Shown here: one piece after another, positions 53,630-63,321 of the stretch
Position numbering within the stretch: the first letter of the stretch is position 1
Layout of the letters: each line of letters begins with the position of its first letter
Source: Girardinichthys multiradiatus
Taxonomy: Eukaryota; Chordata; Actinopteri; Cyprinodontiformes; Goodeidae
DNA: 64,000 nt
Assembly (NCBI RefSeq): GCF_021462225.1
Contig: NC_061818.1
Location: 17,257,462 to 17,321,461 of the forward strand
Direction: 5' to 3'
Position numbers and translations under genes: made by a program
The notes under the pieces: model-generated
Database searches by the model: none
What the model was told of the DNA's origin: nothing
The model's input: the letters and a program-made list of their open reading frames with translations, nothing else

Positions 53630-54565
53630 TCACTTTTCCTTTTTGTCTAGATGCACTCCGGATTGGACAGTCACTGTCCAAAACAATGCCTTTTTTGTCA
53701 TCAGGGTTGATTGACTGTACCAGGTGTTTACACCTGTTGCAACCCAATCTCTTGCTCTTTCACCACTGTTTACTAATTGGCCCAAGTTTTTCCACTCTTC
53801 AGTTGTCTCTTTACACAGTGAGATATGAGGTTCTGAGTATTGTCTAAACAACCTTTTGACTGTATCTGGCAGTATTACTGCAGCTGCGGCATTTGCCGTC
53901 ACGTCTGAGTACACATATGACACTGTTATTTTTACTGGAGTGATTTTGTCAAATTCGCTTTTGTATTTGGTGTCTGGTTTGTTTGTGTACCACATTGTAA
54001 CATGTAGGTCATCAGGTGACATTACATCCTGAGGGTTTTGTATGGAATTTTTTCCTTCATCTACGAGAAATGACCCCGTGGAAGTTGGTGCTTTATTTGG
54101 GATGTCCAATGTATAGTAATAGTTTGGGCTTCCCACTCCCTGCATTACATATACATTTTCAGGCCTTTCCCTAGCTATTTTTAATCCATCAGGAGTTGGC
54201 AATATGATTAGTTGTAAGGCGACCATTGCATCTCTACCTAATAGATTTACTGGACATTCTGGCAATATCAGTACCGAACGTTGGCATGTTTTTCCTTCCG
54301 GGTCTCTGAGCCATATGGGTTCAGTCTCAGTAACCCTTTTTGTCATTCCTTGGGCTGCTCTGACCACAGCATAATTTCCACTAGGCTTTGCATGTGGTAG
54401 TGGCTCTCTGAGGGTGGTTCTACATGCTCCAGAATCACAAAGGAACGTGATAGGTGTGCCTTGTACTATCAATGTTATTTCTGGTCTAATTTTTTCTACA
54501 TAGAACAGTTCTTCCAGATTTAATATATTTTCTCCCTCCTCAGTCAAAAGTACCCTTTCTGTCAT
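53630..54565 (-). pseudogene. pro: ERV B retroviral protease region
   Basis: The open frame contains the aspartic protease: active site 'TFLCDSGACRTTL' (about 54410-54450) and the later 'VNLLGRDAMVAL' flap/helix motif (about 54215-54250). The downstream part resembles the protease-RT linker. The frame is separated from RT by a stop near 53620. It would cleave Gag-Pol, but the genome copy cannot make the polyprotein. Confidence 0.8.
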
Positions 54566-54609
54566 TTCACCAAGGGGTTGTCTGCTCAGTTTCCCCTGCG
54601 GCTCTGGTG

Positions 54610-55254
54610 CTAGTCACGCACTATAGTTTTGTTGGGCAGAGCTACTTTGGCAGTCTCTAGCCATATGTCCCTCTTTTCCACAGGACCAGCATGCTCTTGG
54701 ATTTTATGCTCCAAAATGTCCTTTGCCTCTACCTCTTCCTCGACCTCTACCACGCCCCCTGCCTCGTGTTTGTTGATAATAAACTGCATTATCAAAACAG
54801 GCTGTCTCTTCCTCGTGGTAGAACACTGTGTCTTTTTGTTTGGTCTTTTTACTTTTTATAACTTTTTCTGCATGCAGGTTGATGTAATCCTGTAATGAGC
54901 CTCCACTCATTCCTATGTAATGGCGGTTTACCCAGCCATGTATTTCAGGTGACGAACCTGAATGGAGTGCATTTTTTAACTGTTGTTGGAAGGCACTGTT
55001 TGCATCTTCACTTGGTTCTAGACCACTGTGAACCTTGAACACCGTTCCCATTTTTGCTCTATATTCATCAAATGGTTCATCTGGTTTCTGTCGGCACCTT
55101 CCTATTTCAGTGTAATTTGCTCTCTTTTTATATTTAGCTTTAATTCTTTCCAATAGGGGGTTCACATGTTCTGTCAGATCATCACTTTTCTACTACTTTC
55201 CAATCTTTGCATGATAAATTATCAAGTAACTTTTGTTTTTCTTTACTTTGTCCC
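54610..55254 (-). pseudogene. gag: ERV B Gag, internally deleted
   Basis: The start at 55254 ('MGKGQSKEKQKLL', myristoylation-type) stops within 26 codons. A second frame (55165-54704) holds the capsid C-terminal region ('KPDEPFDEYRAKMG') and an Arg-Gly repeat tract. The nucleocapsid knuckle 'CWSCGKEGHMARDC' follows at about 54650-54690 in another frame. Matrix and much of capsid are missing. RG repeats are encoded by a purine-rich simple repeat (about 54720-54775). Confidence 0.8.
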
Positions 55255-55846
55255 TTACCCATTTTTAGGCGACTTTTAGTTCCAGTATGGTTTTAACACC
55301 TGGTGTGTTCTAAATACTGGAAATACCTTTTAAACAAGATGGTGATCAACTAACCTGTTGCGGTAAAATTCACTTCAACCCGTTAAGGTGGAATTTTCTT
55401 GCCTACATGCATCCGCAACGGCTCACCATTTGTTCCTTGTTTAATTTATATGAAAAACAGTCACCTAGTGGTGGCTATTTTTCCACTCTCACACTCACTC
55501 GCTCCTTTTATTAGTTTCCTAACAGAGGACTCCGCCGTCCTTAACGTAGAATTTAATTAGTCTATTTCAACTAAAGGAGTCTACCCTCCTGCGGAATTTA
55601 ACTGTATTCTTCTCTTGTACCTGATAGTGTCTAGAATTGTCAGGGTTTTACTATTTTATTCTTTTGTCATTCATCCCTCTTTTTAATCATAAGATTTACT
55701 CACACTGCTCTGCGTCTTTGGAGTTCCGTCAACCCTTGGATTCCAGCTTGCCAGGGAGGACCAGTCCCGGAAAAGGTCTTTTTACCGTGGCCACGGAGTT
55801 TTACATGGATCTCTCTCAACCGCTGGGATCGTTGGGTATCTTGGAC

Positions 55847-55864
55847 TCCGGCTCGAAAGGACCA
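55847..55864 (-). promoter_or_regulatory. Primer-binding site of ERV B
   Basis: On the minus strand, tggtcctttcgagccgga starts 6 bases after the 5' LTR. It resembles the complement of a tRNA-Tyr 3' end with one extra base (from memory), as in ERV A. Confidence 0.6.
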
Positions 55865-55870
55865 TTTAAA

Positions 55871-56253
55871 TGTTAGGTTTAAACCCCAACACTCATTACA
55901 ACATCTGCACAAAGAAAGACACAGAGAAGTTAGTTTGTTTTAACTTGCAAGGAGAGTGTCCCGGAGACTGTCTCAGTTACAATCCTCCAAACACACTCTG
56001 AAGACAGTCTCCGCTCTTCATGCTTTTATTAGAAAAGGAACGCCCTAGTTACATGAGGTTTCAACTGCTGAGGGAGTTTATCTTAATGTGAAAACAGACT
56101 GTTCTCACATCCTGTGCTCATGTTGCAACATCATATTCCTCTATGCATAAGGAGATAACAACCATTCTCAATCAGTAATATAAACAGCACATCTAGATAG
56201 TAAATGATTAATGTAGAATGAAAACTGAATAATGTATGTACATTTATCTAACA
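55871..56253 (-). repeat. 5' LTR of ERV B
   Basis: The 383-bp LTR has TGTTA...TAACA termini. The extra 18 bp relative to the 3' LTR partly repeats neighbouring sequence (cggagactgtct). Confidence 0.95.
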
Positions 56254-56817
56254 GGTATCTGCATTAAATTCAGCAAAGTTCAAAAGAGATTTGCATTTCA
56301 AGCAAGCGGTCCGTATGAAATACGCTTCTTCAGCACTCTAGCTTATATGATGGGCGTGAAACCAGGGGAATGGATTCATGTAGCTGAACCAACACTGGCT
56401 CCTTTACCGGCGGATATAAAGGCTGGTTTCTATCACCTGTACTGTTACAGCGACGTGGTCAGCCCGCAAATAGTAGGCAACGCTTTTGCACCTTTACTGA
56501 GGACCATCAAAGTACAAGGCGACTTCAGTGATATGGTTACTCTGACGTTTAACCCTGCCCACTACCTTCCAGTTTCCAGAAGACATATTGAAAATATCCA
56601 TATAGACATTAAATCGGACCAAAATGTTCCTGTAAATTTTGTCTATGGAAAGACCATCGTAAGACTTACACTTCAGACCGGTGATATCACAACGTAGCCT
56701 GAGATAAATTTTATTTGTATAAACTATTCCAGAGATATATATAACCTCTAAGACTGATTGATTATCATTCATATTACCCTGGTCCTTCAACACTGCATCA
56801 ATCGGGCAAGAGAGAAC

Positions 56818-57262
56818 ATGGCACAGCTAAGTCTGAGACGTGATCCAAATTGCTTTGTAAATTACTATGTAAGTCAATCAGGCGGTAATCTGCCAGGTTT
56901 TTATGGGGCTCCGGTAATGTACGGACGCGGAATTGGATCATTATTTTCAAAATTATTCCGCTTCGTATCCCCTCTGGTTAAAAAAAGGATTTGCTATTGC
57001 AAAACCCCATCTTAAAACGGCTGCATCAAATATCGCTTCGGATGTCATCGGTAGAGCCGTGAGTAAAATGAGTGGTTCTACACGCACCAAAGGTCAAGAA
57101 GGTTCAGGAATTATGGTTTTATCCAAAAGATCCAGAACAAGACCCCCTGGTGATCGTTTAAGGACGGTTAAAAAACAACGACAAACACGAAAAAGGAGAT
57201 CAGTTGGAGCTGACAAACGAAGAGGAAGGAAGTCTTCCACAAGTTTTGATATATTTAAATAA
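56818..57262 (+). pseudogene. Polinton core / pVI-like protein, copy 2, frameshifted
   Basis: This is the homologue of 7693-8135. It is in frame from MAQLSLRRD through 'GFYGAPVMYGRGIGSLF' (intact where copy 1 is broken), then breaks in an A run at about 56983-56990. The basic C-terminal part continues in the other frame to DIFK. 'MYGRG' fits an adenain cleavage pattern. The stop overlaps the MCP ATG as TAATG, as in copy 1. Confidence 0.75.
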
Positions 57263-58569
57263 TGGCTCTTTTACATAACAAATCATCAGAGTGCACCCTG
57301 GCAGAGTTGGACTTATTTTCTGCCCCGATGACGCAGCTATAAATGGAAGATAAAATTTACACCGAGATCCAGCCTTTATCAGCAATCACCGATGGAGGCC
57401 CGATTGAGTTTTTCATTCCAGGAGACGGAGAAAAGTATCTGAATCTCAACGATACGCTGTTGCATCTCAGAGTGAAAATTACTAACGACGATGGAACAAA
57501 CCTGCTGGATGATGCACCTGTAGGGCTCATCAACTACCCGTTAAACACCATCTTCAGTCAGTGTGATGTCACTCTCGGAGATCGAATGATTTCACAATCC
57601 AGCGCTACACATCCATATAGAGCCATGATTGAGACATTGTTAAACGTTTCTGAGGATTCTTTAAAAACCCAGTTTAGCTTTGGTCTTTTTTATAAAGACA
57701 CTGCAGGTGCTCTGAACTCTATTGTTACAACTAACGGCCCTAACCAAGGTCTTAACAGCAGAGCAGGCTTTACAGCAAATTCCAGGGAGGTACATCTCCT
57801 AGGCCCCCTGCATGCAGACATATTTTTCTGTGAAAGACTTCTTTTAAACTCTGTTGACCTCAAAATTAAACTTACAAGAGCCAACGATGCCTTTTGTCTC
57901 ATGACAGCAAGAGACTCCACTTACAAACTCAGGATATTAGGAGCATCTCTTTTCATCAAAAACGTTTCTGTCTCTCCAGCTGTACGACTGGGGCATGCTT
58001 CAGCTTTAATGAAAGCAAATGCTCTGTATCCACTTTCACGTGTGAATGTAAAAACATATTCCATCCCTGAAAGTTCAAGGCTGTGCAACCAAGAGAATCT
58101 TTTCTTAGGCATCTTCCCCAAGTATGTGGTGATTGCATTACTGGATCATGACGCTTTTACAGGAACACGAGATCTCAATCCGTTTGACTTTAATCATTTT
58201 GATATGGAATATTTAGCTTTGTGTAAGGATGGCAGACAAATTCCAGCTAAGGCCTTCCAGCCCAATTTTAACCAAGGTAATTCAGTGAGAGAGTATTACA
58301 ACTTGTTTACGGCTACAGGACGACATCTAAAAGATCTTCCGCTGAGTATAACACGTCAGGAATTTAATCAAGGATACTCTCTATTCACATTTAACCTTAA
58401 CCCGGGCGAGGACACAGATGCTCTATCTCCAGTTTCCAGTGGGAATTTAAGATTGGAAATGCGTTTCAGAAACCCGTTGCCTCATACCACCACGCTGATC
58501 ATCTATGCTTGTTATGACTCTATTTTAGAGATTGATTCAAAGAGGCGTGTGCTGGTGGATTATTATTAA
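57262..58569 (+). pseudogene. MCP: Polinton major capsid protein, copy 2, one premature stop
   Basis: It is nearly identical in length and sequence to 8135-9442. A TAA at 57340-57342 replaces codon 27. An ATG follows immediately at 57343, and from there 408 codons stay open. Translation from that ATG would lack the conserved N-terminal arm. All other core regions of the double jelly-roll protein are preserved ('NPFDFNHFDMEYLAL'). Confidence 0.88.
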
Positions 58570-58580
58570 TCTAATCAGAC

Positions 58581-59121
58581 ATGAATAATCATGAAATTGA
58601 GAACCTGCTGCATCATCTGCTGGGAGATTTGTTTTGTGGTGTGTGGCCGTGTGACCAGCTGCCGCTGCTAGCTGACAAATTCCCAGGGCCGGCCTACTTT
58701 ATTGTGAACACACATCCTTCACACATGCCTGGAGAACACTGGTTAGCTCGGACTTTGGATGAGAATGGTCAATCCAGCTTTTTTGACTCTTATGGATTCT
58801 CTCTGGATTTCGAGTTCTACCCGTCAAGCATCGTAACATTTTTAGAAGACAGATTCTCAAAAATATTGTATCATAATAACCAGCTTCAAAACACTCTGTC
58901 CACTGTGTGCGTTCACCATTGCATTTTTTATCTATGTCATAGAGCGTGCGGATTATATGCAGCAAGTGTTGACAAAATACACCGGAGATGTGATTAAGAA
59001 TGATTTAATGGTATCTAACTTTGTAAAAAAATACCAGAAATGTGTCACTAATCAGAGTTCAACATTTTTCACTCACAGTGCATGCTCCTTGGAGATGTTT
59101 CTGGATTGTTATGGAATTTAA
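58581..59121 (+). pseudogene. Adenain-type protease, copy 2, frameshifted near C-terminus
   Basis: The frame is open from MNNHEIENLLHH and preserves the catalytic landmarks that copy 1 has lost: 'GEHWLARTLDENG' (His), 'SFFDSYGF' (Asp) and 'LSTVCVHHCIFYL' (Gln/Cys box, with V where copy 1 has G after the cysteine). A 2-nt loss at about 58952 shifts the frame. The ancestral frame continues to the stop at 59119-59121 ('CSLEMFLDCYGI'). Confidence 0.85.
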
Positions 59122-59157
59122 ATTGTCTATTTTTTAAATTCTAATTAAAATGTATAT

Positions 59158-59159
<2 letters not shown>

Positions 59160-59254
<95 letters not shown>
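59160..59254. repeat. (TG)n microsatellite
   Basis: An uninterrupted tract of about 47 tg units lies in the convergent 3' region of Polinton copy 2. Copy 1 has only 'tgttagtgtgtg' here. Confidence 0.97.
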
Positions 59255-59256
<2 letters not shown>

Positions 59257-59339
59257 GTAGATCATGATGCTAGACATGAAAATATAATCAATAAAGATTG
59301 TATTGAATGAAAGAAATCGGTTACACGTCTCATTTTCTT

Positions 59340-59569
59340 ATAACGGTTTTGATGAAAATGTGATCCATCGGGGAGGTAGTGTTGTTTTACGAAGATACTT
59401 TTTTGGCTTCATGGTAGAATTTTTAGGGTCTTCCTGCTCAGATCTCGACCAATGGGGAAACAGTTACCTGCTTTTGTCTTCTCTGCTTAATACGAGGGAA
59501 TGCTTCAACACTTTCAATAAATGATGCCTCTCCGTCTGTTTTGAGCCATCTATATTCATCACGAGCATA
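59340..59569 (-). pseudogene. Conserved Polinton unknown gene, copy 2, C-terminal part
   Basis: It matches the C-terminus of 10177-11006 (stop at about 59341) with indels. The gene is interrupted by the LTR element at 59570. The N-terminal part resumes at 62711. Confidence 0.7.
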
Positions 59570-60201
59570 TGTCATGGAGTGACATTTTGGACTTGTTGGT
59601 TTATTTTGTAATTTTGATTCTCCTTATGGCTCTTTGTTTATTTCTTAAGTTATTGTTTCTATGTTCCCCTCTAGTGTCTCTGTTTACTTTAGTTCATAGT
59701 TATTCTAGTTCTTTATTTCCTCCTCTGATTTATTCTCTTGCTTAGTTTGTGTTTTCTGTTTTAGTCCTTTCACCCATCCTCAGCCTTTGTATTTGTTTCA
59801 CCTGTTCCTTGTCACACCTGTTCCCTGTTTCTTTGATTACCTGCCTTTTGTTCCCCTCTCTGTGCTCTGTGTATATTAGTTGTTCTGTTTGTTTAGTTCC
59901 TCGCTGGTTCCTTGTTTCTATGTCGGTGATGTCTATGCTTCGTTTATGCTACGTTTCTATGTCTATGCTTTATTCATGCTTCGTTTATGCTACGCTTTGG
60001 ATACCTATGTTTCGTTTGGACTATGCTATGCCTTGCTATGAGTACCTGCAGGTTTGCGCAAGTTTTGATCTAGTCCTTGTTTCATCCCTGCAGTGTGTTT
60101 TGTTTCCTTTTGGACTTTTATGAATAAATAAGGAAGTAACTATGATGCGGCTACCGAGCTCTTGTCTGTGCTTTGGTCCGACCCACAGTCCTTCCCCGAC
60201 A
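59570..60201 (+). repeat. 5' LTR of the non-autonomous LTR element
   Basis: The 632-bp LTR starts TGTCATGGAGTGAC and ends CCTTCCCCGACA. About eight substitutions and one 13-bp indel separate it from 62066-62710. Confidence 0.9.
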
Positions 60202-60240
60202 TTAGGAACCAGCCAAGAAGAGGACCAAGCAGAACCAGAG

Positions 60241-61230
60241 ATGATTACCTTGTTTGAGTATTTCCGACGTGCCGCGGAGAAGAGCGCACATCAGGCTGCA
60301 GAGGAGAGAGAGCAGCGGTCACCATTTTGGGGCACAAGACTGGCTAGGCCTCTTCCGGGTACCGGTCCGCTGCGTCACAGACCCTCTCCTCATCCCCGGA
60401 GTAAGTCACTGGCTCCAGTCTACTTTTCTTCCTCATTTTTGGAGCCAGAGTTGCCTGCGGCGCACTCTCCCAGTTCGGAGCCTGCCCCATCTCGTCAGAG
60501 ATGTCGCCGGCACCGCAAGCAGTCCGCAGCAACAGCAACGCCTGAGCTCGTCACGTCCGCAGTAGCAGCTGCAGCAGCAGCAACGCCTGAGCTCGTCACA
60601 TCCGCAGCAGCAGCAACGCCTGAGCTCTTCACGTCCGCAGCAGCAGCAACACCTGAGCTCGTCACGTCCACAGCTGCAGCAACAGCAACGCCTGAGCTTG
60701 CCACGTCCGCAGCAGTAGCAGCAGCAGTAGCAGCACCTGAGCTCGTCATGCCCTCTGCTAGTCTCCGGTCGTCGGTGCGACCTCCTGCTCCGCCATGGGT
60801 TCAGGCCGGGTTGCAGGAGATCAAGAAGGAACTTATGAAGTCACGTTGCCTAGAGTGTGTTCCTCACTTGATTAGCAATCCTCAGGATCTGGTTGACGTG
60901 CACACTATCTTACTAGATGAGTTTCTTGCAGAGGGATGGCTAGACGCTCCAGCTCCACTCTCCACTGGAGGTCCCTTCGATCCTCTTCTCGTGGCCGTTA
61001 AGGCAGCCATGCCTCTGGACTCACAGCATGCAGCTAAGCCTACAGAGCCTCAGCCGGCCGTCGCCGGGTCTACAGAGCCTCAGCCGGCCGCCGCCGGGTC
61101 TACAGAGCCTCGTCATGACACGGAGGAGCCCGTGGGCGGGCTGCCTCCATTCCCACACCATGCTTCGGTGGAGCCCATGGATGGGCTGTCTCCAAGACCT
61201 GGTCCTGAGCACCTGCTCAGTTTCCTCTAG
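60241..61230 (+). CDS. Low-complexity Ala/Pro-rich ORF of the non-autonomous LTR element
   Basis: The open frame extends from 60142, but that ATG is inside the LTR, so I prefer 60241 (MITLFEYFRRAAEKSAHQ), giving 329 aa. An N-terminal charged segment is followed by Ser/Pro-rich sequence, then about six 'ATPELVTSAAA'-type repeats (about 60535-60750). A short folded-looking stretch follows ('LQEIKKELMKSRCLECV', 'DVHTILLDEFLAEGWLD'), then 'STEPQPAAAG' repeats. It is not a known gag, and no zinc knuckle is seen. It could be a degenerate gag-like or accessory protein, or translated repeats without function. The repeats make chance openness plausible. Confidence 0.5.
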   Translation: MITLFEYFRRAAEKSAHQAAEEREQRSPFWGTRLARPLPGTGPLRHRPSPHPRSKSLAPVYFSSSFLEPELPAAHSPSSEPAPSRQRCRRHRKQSAATATPELVTSAVAAAAAATPELVTSAAAATPELFTSAAAATPELVTSTAAATATPELATSAAVAAAVAAPELVMPSASLRSSVRPPAPPWVQAGLQEIKKELMKSRCLECVPHLISNPQDLVDVHTILLDEFLAEGWLDAPAPLSTGGPFDPLLVAVKAAMPLDSQHAAKPTEPQPAVAGSTEPQPAAAGSTEPRHDTEEPVGGLPPFPHHASVEPMDGLSPRPGPEHLLSFL

Positions 61231-61264
61231 GGGGTGTTACTGGAGATACGGACTGACTTTTTGA

Positions 61265-61505
61265 CTTTGATTGACACACCAGAGCCTGACTCTTTGCCTG
61301 ACTCTTTGCCTGACTCTTTGCCGGACTCTTTGCCGGACTCCAAACCGGACGCCAGGGCCAAGTCTTCAGGGTTTCTGCCTGGGTCCAAGTTGGACGCCAG
61401 GGCCAAGTCTTCAGGGTTTCTGCCTGGGTCCAAGTTGGGCGCCAGGGCCAAGTCTTCAGGGTTTCTGCCTGGGTCCAAGTTGGACGCCAGGGCCAAGTCT
61501 CTGAG
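61265..61505 (+). repeat. Internal tandem repeats (15-bp and 45-bp units)
   Basis: The 15-mer 'ctctttgcctgactc'-type unit is repeated about four times (61280-61340). It is followed by a 45-bp unit encoding 'DARAKSSGFLPGSKL', repeated four times (61341-61500). The longer repeat keeps the reading frame open. Confidence 0.85.
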
Positions 61506-61854
61506 GATCTCGACACGTCATACACTGCCTGACTCCTCGCTTCGTGGGTTTGCCTGGCATCTCCGCTGTTGGACTCCAGGCAGCCTGCATCCTCGCCGCA
61601 GACCTCCGAGGCGCCTGCATCCTCGCTGTCGGACTCCAGGCAGCCTGCATCCCTGCCGCAGACCTCCGAGACATCGGCTCCTTCATCGCTGGCTACTTCG
61701 TCACTGCCGGCCTCCGGATCATCAACCACTTCGATGGCTACTTCGTCGCAGGTCTCCGGATCATCGGCCTCCTGGATTTTGTTATGCGCCCCTGGAGATT
61801 ATGAACTTTGGTTTTGTTGTTTTGTTTATTGGGAGTTATTTTTGTTTTGAACTC

Positions 61855-62065
61855 TGTGATCCATCGGGGAGGTAGTATTGTTTTACGAAGACACTTTTTT
61901 AGCTTCATGGTAGTATTTTTAGGGTCTTCCTGCTCAGATCTCGACCAATGGGGAAACAGTTACCTGCTTTTGTCTTCTCTGCTTAATGCGAGGGAATGCT
62001 TCAACACTTTCAATAAATGATGCCTCTCCGTCTGTTTTGAGCCGTCTATATTCATCACGAGCATA
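61855..62065 (+). repeat. Copy of Polinton flank (59359-59569) inside the LTR element
   Basis: The 211-bp segment starts tgtgatccatcggggaggta and ends cacgagcata. It equals 59359-59569 in length with about six mismatches by eye. It occupies the place where a polypurine tract should precede the second LTR. Confidence 0.92.
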
Positions 62066-62710
62066 TGTCATGGAGTGACATTTTGGACTTGTTGGGTTAT
62101 TTTGTAATTTTGATTCTCCTTATGGCTCTTTGTTTATTTCTTAAGTTATTGTTTCTATGTTCCCCTCTAGTTTCTCTGTTTACTTTAGTTCATAGTTATT
62201 CTAGTTCTTTATTTCCTCCTCTGATTTATTCTCTTGCTTAGTTTGTGTTTTCTGTTTTAGTCCTTTCACCCATCCTCAGCCTTTGTATTTGTTTCACCTG
62301 TTCCTTGTCACACCTGTTCCCTGTTTCTTTGATTACCTGCCTTTTGTTCCCCTCTCTGTGCTCTGTGTATATTAGTTGTTCAGTTTGTTTAGTTCCTCGC
62401 TGGTTCCTTGTTTCTATGTCGGTGATGTCTATGCTTAGTTTATGCTACGTTTCTATGCTACGTTTCTATGTCTATGCTTTATTCATGCATCGTTTATGCT
62501 ACGCTTTGGATACCTATGCTTCGTTTGGACTATGCTATGCCTTGCTATGAGTACCTGCAGGTTTGCGCAAGTTTTGATCTAGTCCTTGTTTCATCCCTGC
62601 AGTGTGTTTTGTTTCCTTTTGGACTTTTATGAATAAATAAGGAAGTAACTATGATGCGGCTACCGAGCTCTTGTCTGCGCTTTGGTCCGACCCACAGTCC
62701 TTCCCCAACA
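62066..62710 (+). repeat. 3' LTR of the non-autonomous LTR element
   Basis: The 645-bp LTR carries an extra 13 bp (one tatgctacgtttc unit duplicated) relative to the first LTR. It ends CCCCAACA before the gcata duplicate. Confidence 0.9.
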
Positions 62711-63321
62711 GCATAAGGGTTATTGACTGAAGATATGGGGATGTTTACCTCTGACAAGGTATGCAGAAAGTCTGACCATCCTTGGGGTAGCGGTGCTCCA
62801 GATTTTTTAAACGGTAGCATGAGATTTTTCAACAAGTCAATCATGTGGGACTCCTTTACAACATTTCCTTTAAATACAAATTCTCCTCGCGAAGTCCAAC
62901 CCCCGCTTCTTTCGGATAATTTCTTTAAAATGTACTCAGCATTTTTACGGTTATGCTTTGGCAGGCTTTTCAGTACATCCATAACAGTCTGATCCGAAGC
63001 AACCTGGTCATGCCCCGGGACCTGTTTTTCTTCATGCTGCTCATGGTCTGGAGTCTTGCTCGATGTGTCACGCTGAAGCGTCAAACTCACCCGTGGTTCT
63101 TCTTTCGCACCCTGCTTGAGTAGAGTGAGATACTTCTGCAAACGTGCATCATATTATTTTAATTTTTCATAAGAAGTCAAACCGGGGTCATTCAATATCG
63201 CTCTCATTGCAGCATCCAAATTCTCCTCCGCCGTCTGTCTGATGGATGTTTCTGACTGGGTCAGATGCCTGAACTGATGAGAGGAAATGAGAAACATCTT
63301 CTGCGATGTTCTGAGAGACAT
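62711..63321 (-). pseudogene. Conserved Polinton unknown gene, copy 2, N-terminal part
   Basis: It starts at 63321 (ATG overlapping the upstream stop as TAATG). The frame is broken by a TAA-type change near 63153. From about 63141 to 62720 it is open and spans the point where copy 1 is frameshifted: 'VMDVLKSLPKHNRKNAEYIL' connects to 'GGWTSRGEFVFKGNVV'. At 62711 the LTR element interrupts it. Confidence 0.75.

Larger units (their letters stand above)
50531..56253 (-). mobile_element. ERV-like element B, recent insertion in a Polinton gene, multiply deleted
   Basis: LTRs at 50531-50895 and 55871-56253 differ by one 18-bp indel and about one substitution. Target duplication is ggtat (50526-50530 and 56254-56258). 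Primer site is 55847-55864. The purine tract ctgaataaacaggaggga lies against the 3' LTR. Genes on the minus strand are gag (deleted), protease, RT (RNase H missing), an integrase scrap, and env with most of the surface subunit missing. Confidence 0.93.
50267..56696 (+). pseudogene. Polinton penton candidate, copy 2, split by an ERV
   Basis: The 5' part (50267-50530) lacks the first about 20 codons because of the deletion junction and has a frameshift in an A run near 50512. The 3' part (56254-56696) continues to 'YGKTIVRLTLQTGDITT'. Between them sits the ERV 50531-56253, with ggtat duplicated. The residues match the copy 1 penton closely and show an Asn codon where copy 1 has TAG. Confidence 0.85.
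59570..62710 (+). mobile_element. Non-autonomous LTR retrotransposon in a Polinton gene
   Basis: LTRs at 59570-60201 and 62066-62710 flank about 1.86 kb. The target duplication gcata lies before the first LTR (59565-59569) and after the second (62711-62715). No protease, RT or integrase is present, only a low-complexity frame. The final 211 bp before the second LTR are a copy of the Polinton DNA left of the first LTR, which is anomalous. Confidence 0.85.

Noticed and set aside
60495..60749. Minus-strand alanine/valine-rich frame
   Set aside because: Reverse reading of the same trinucleotide-rich repeats as the plus-strand ORF; no independent support.
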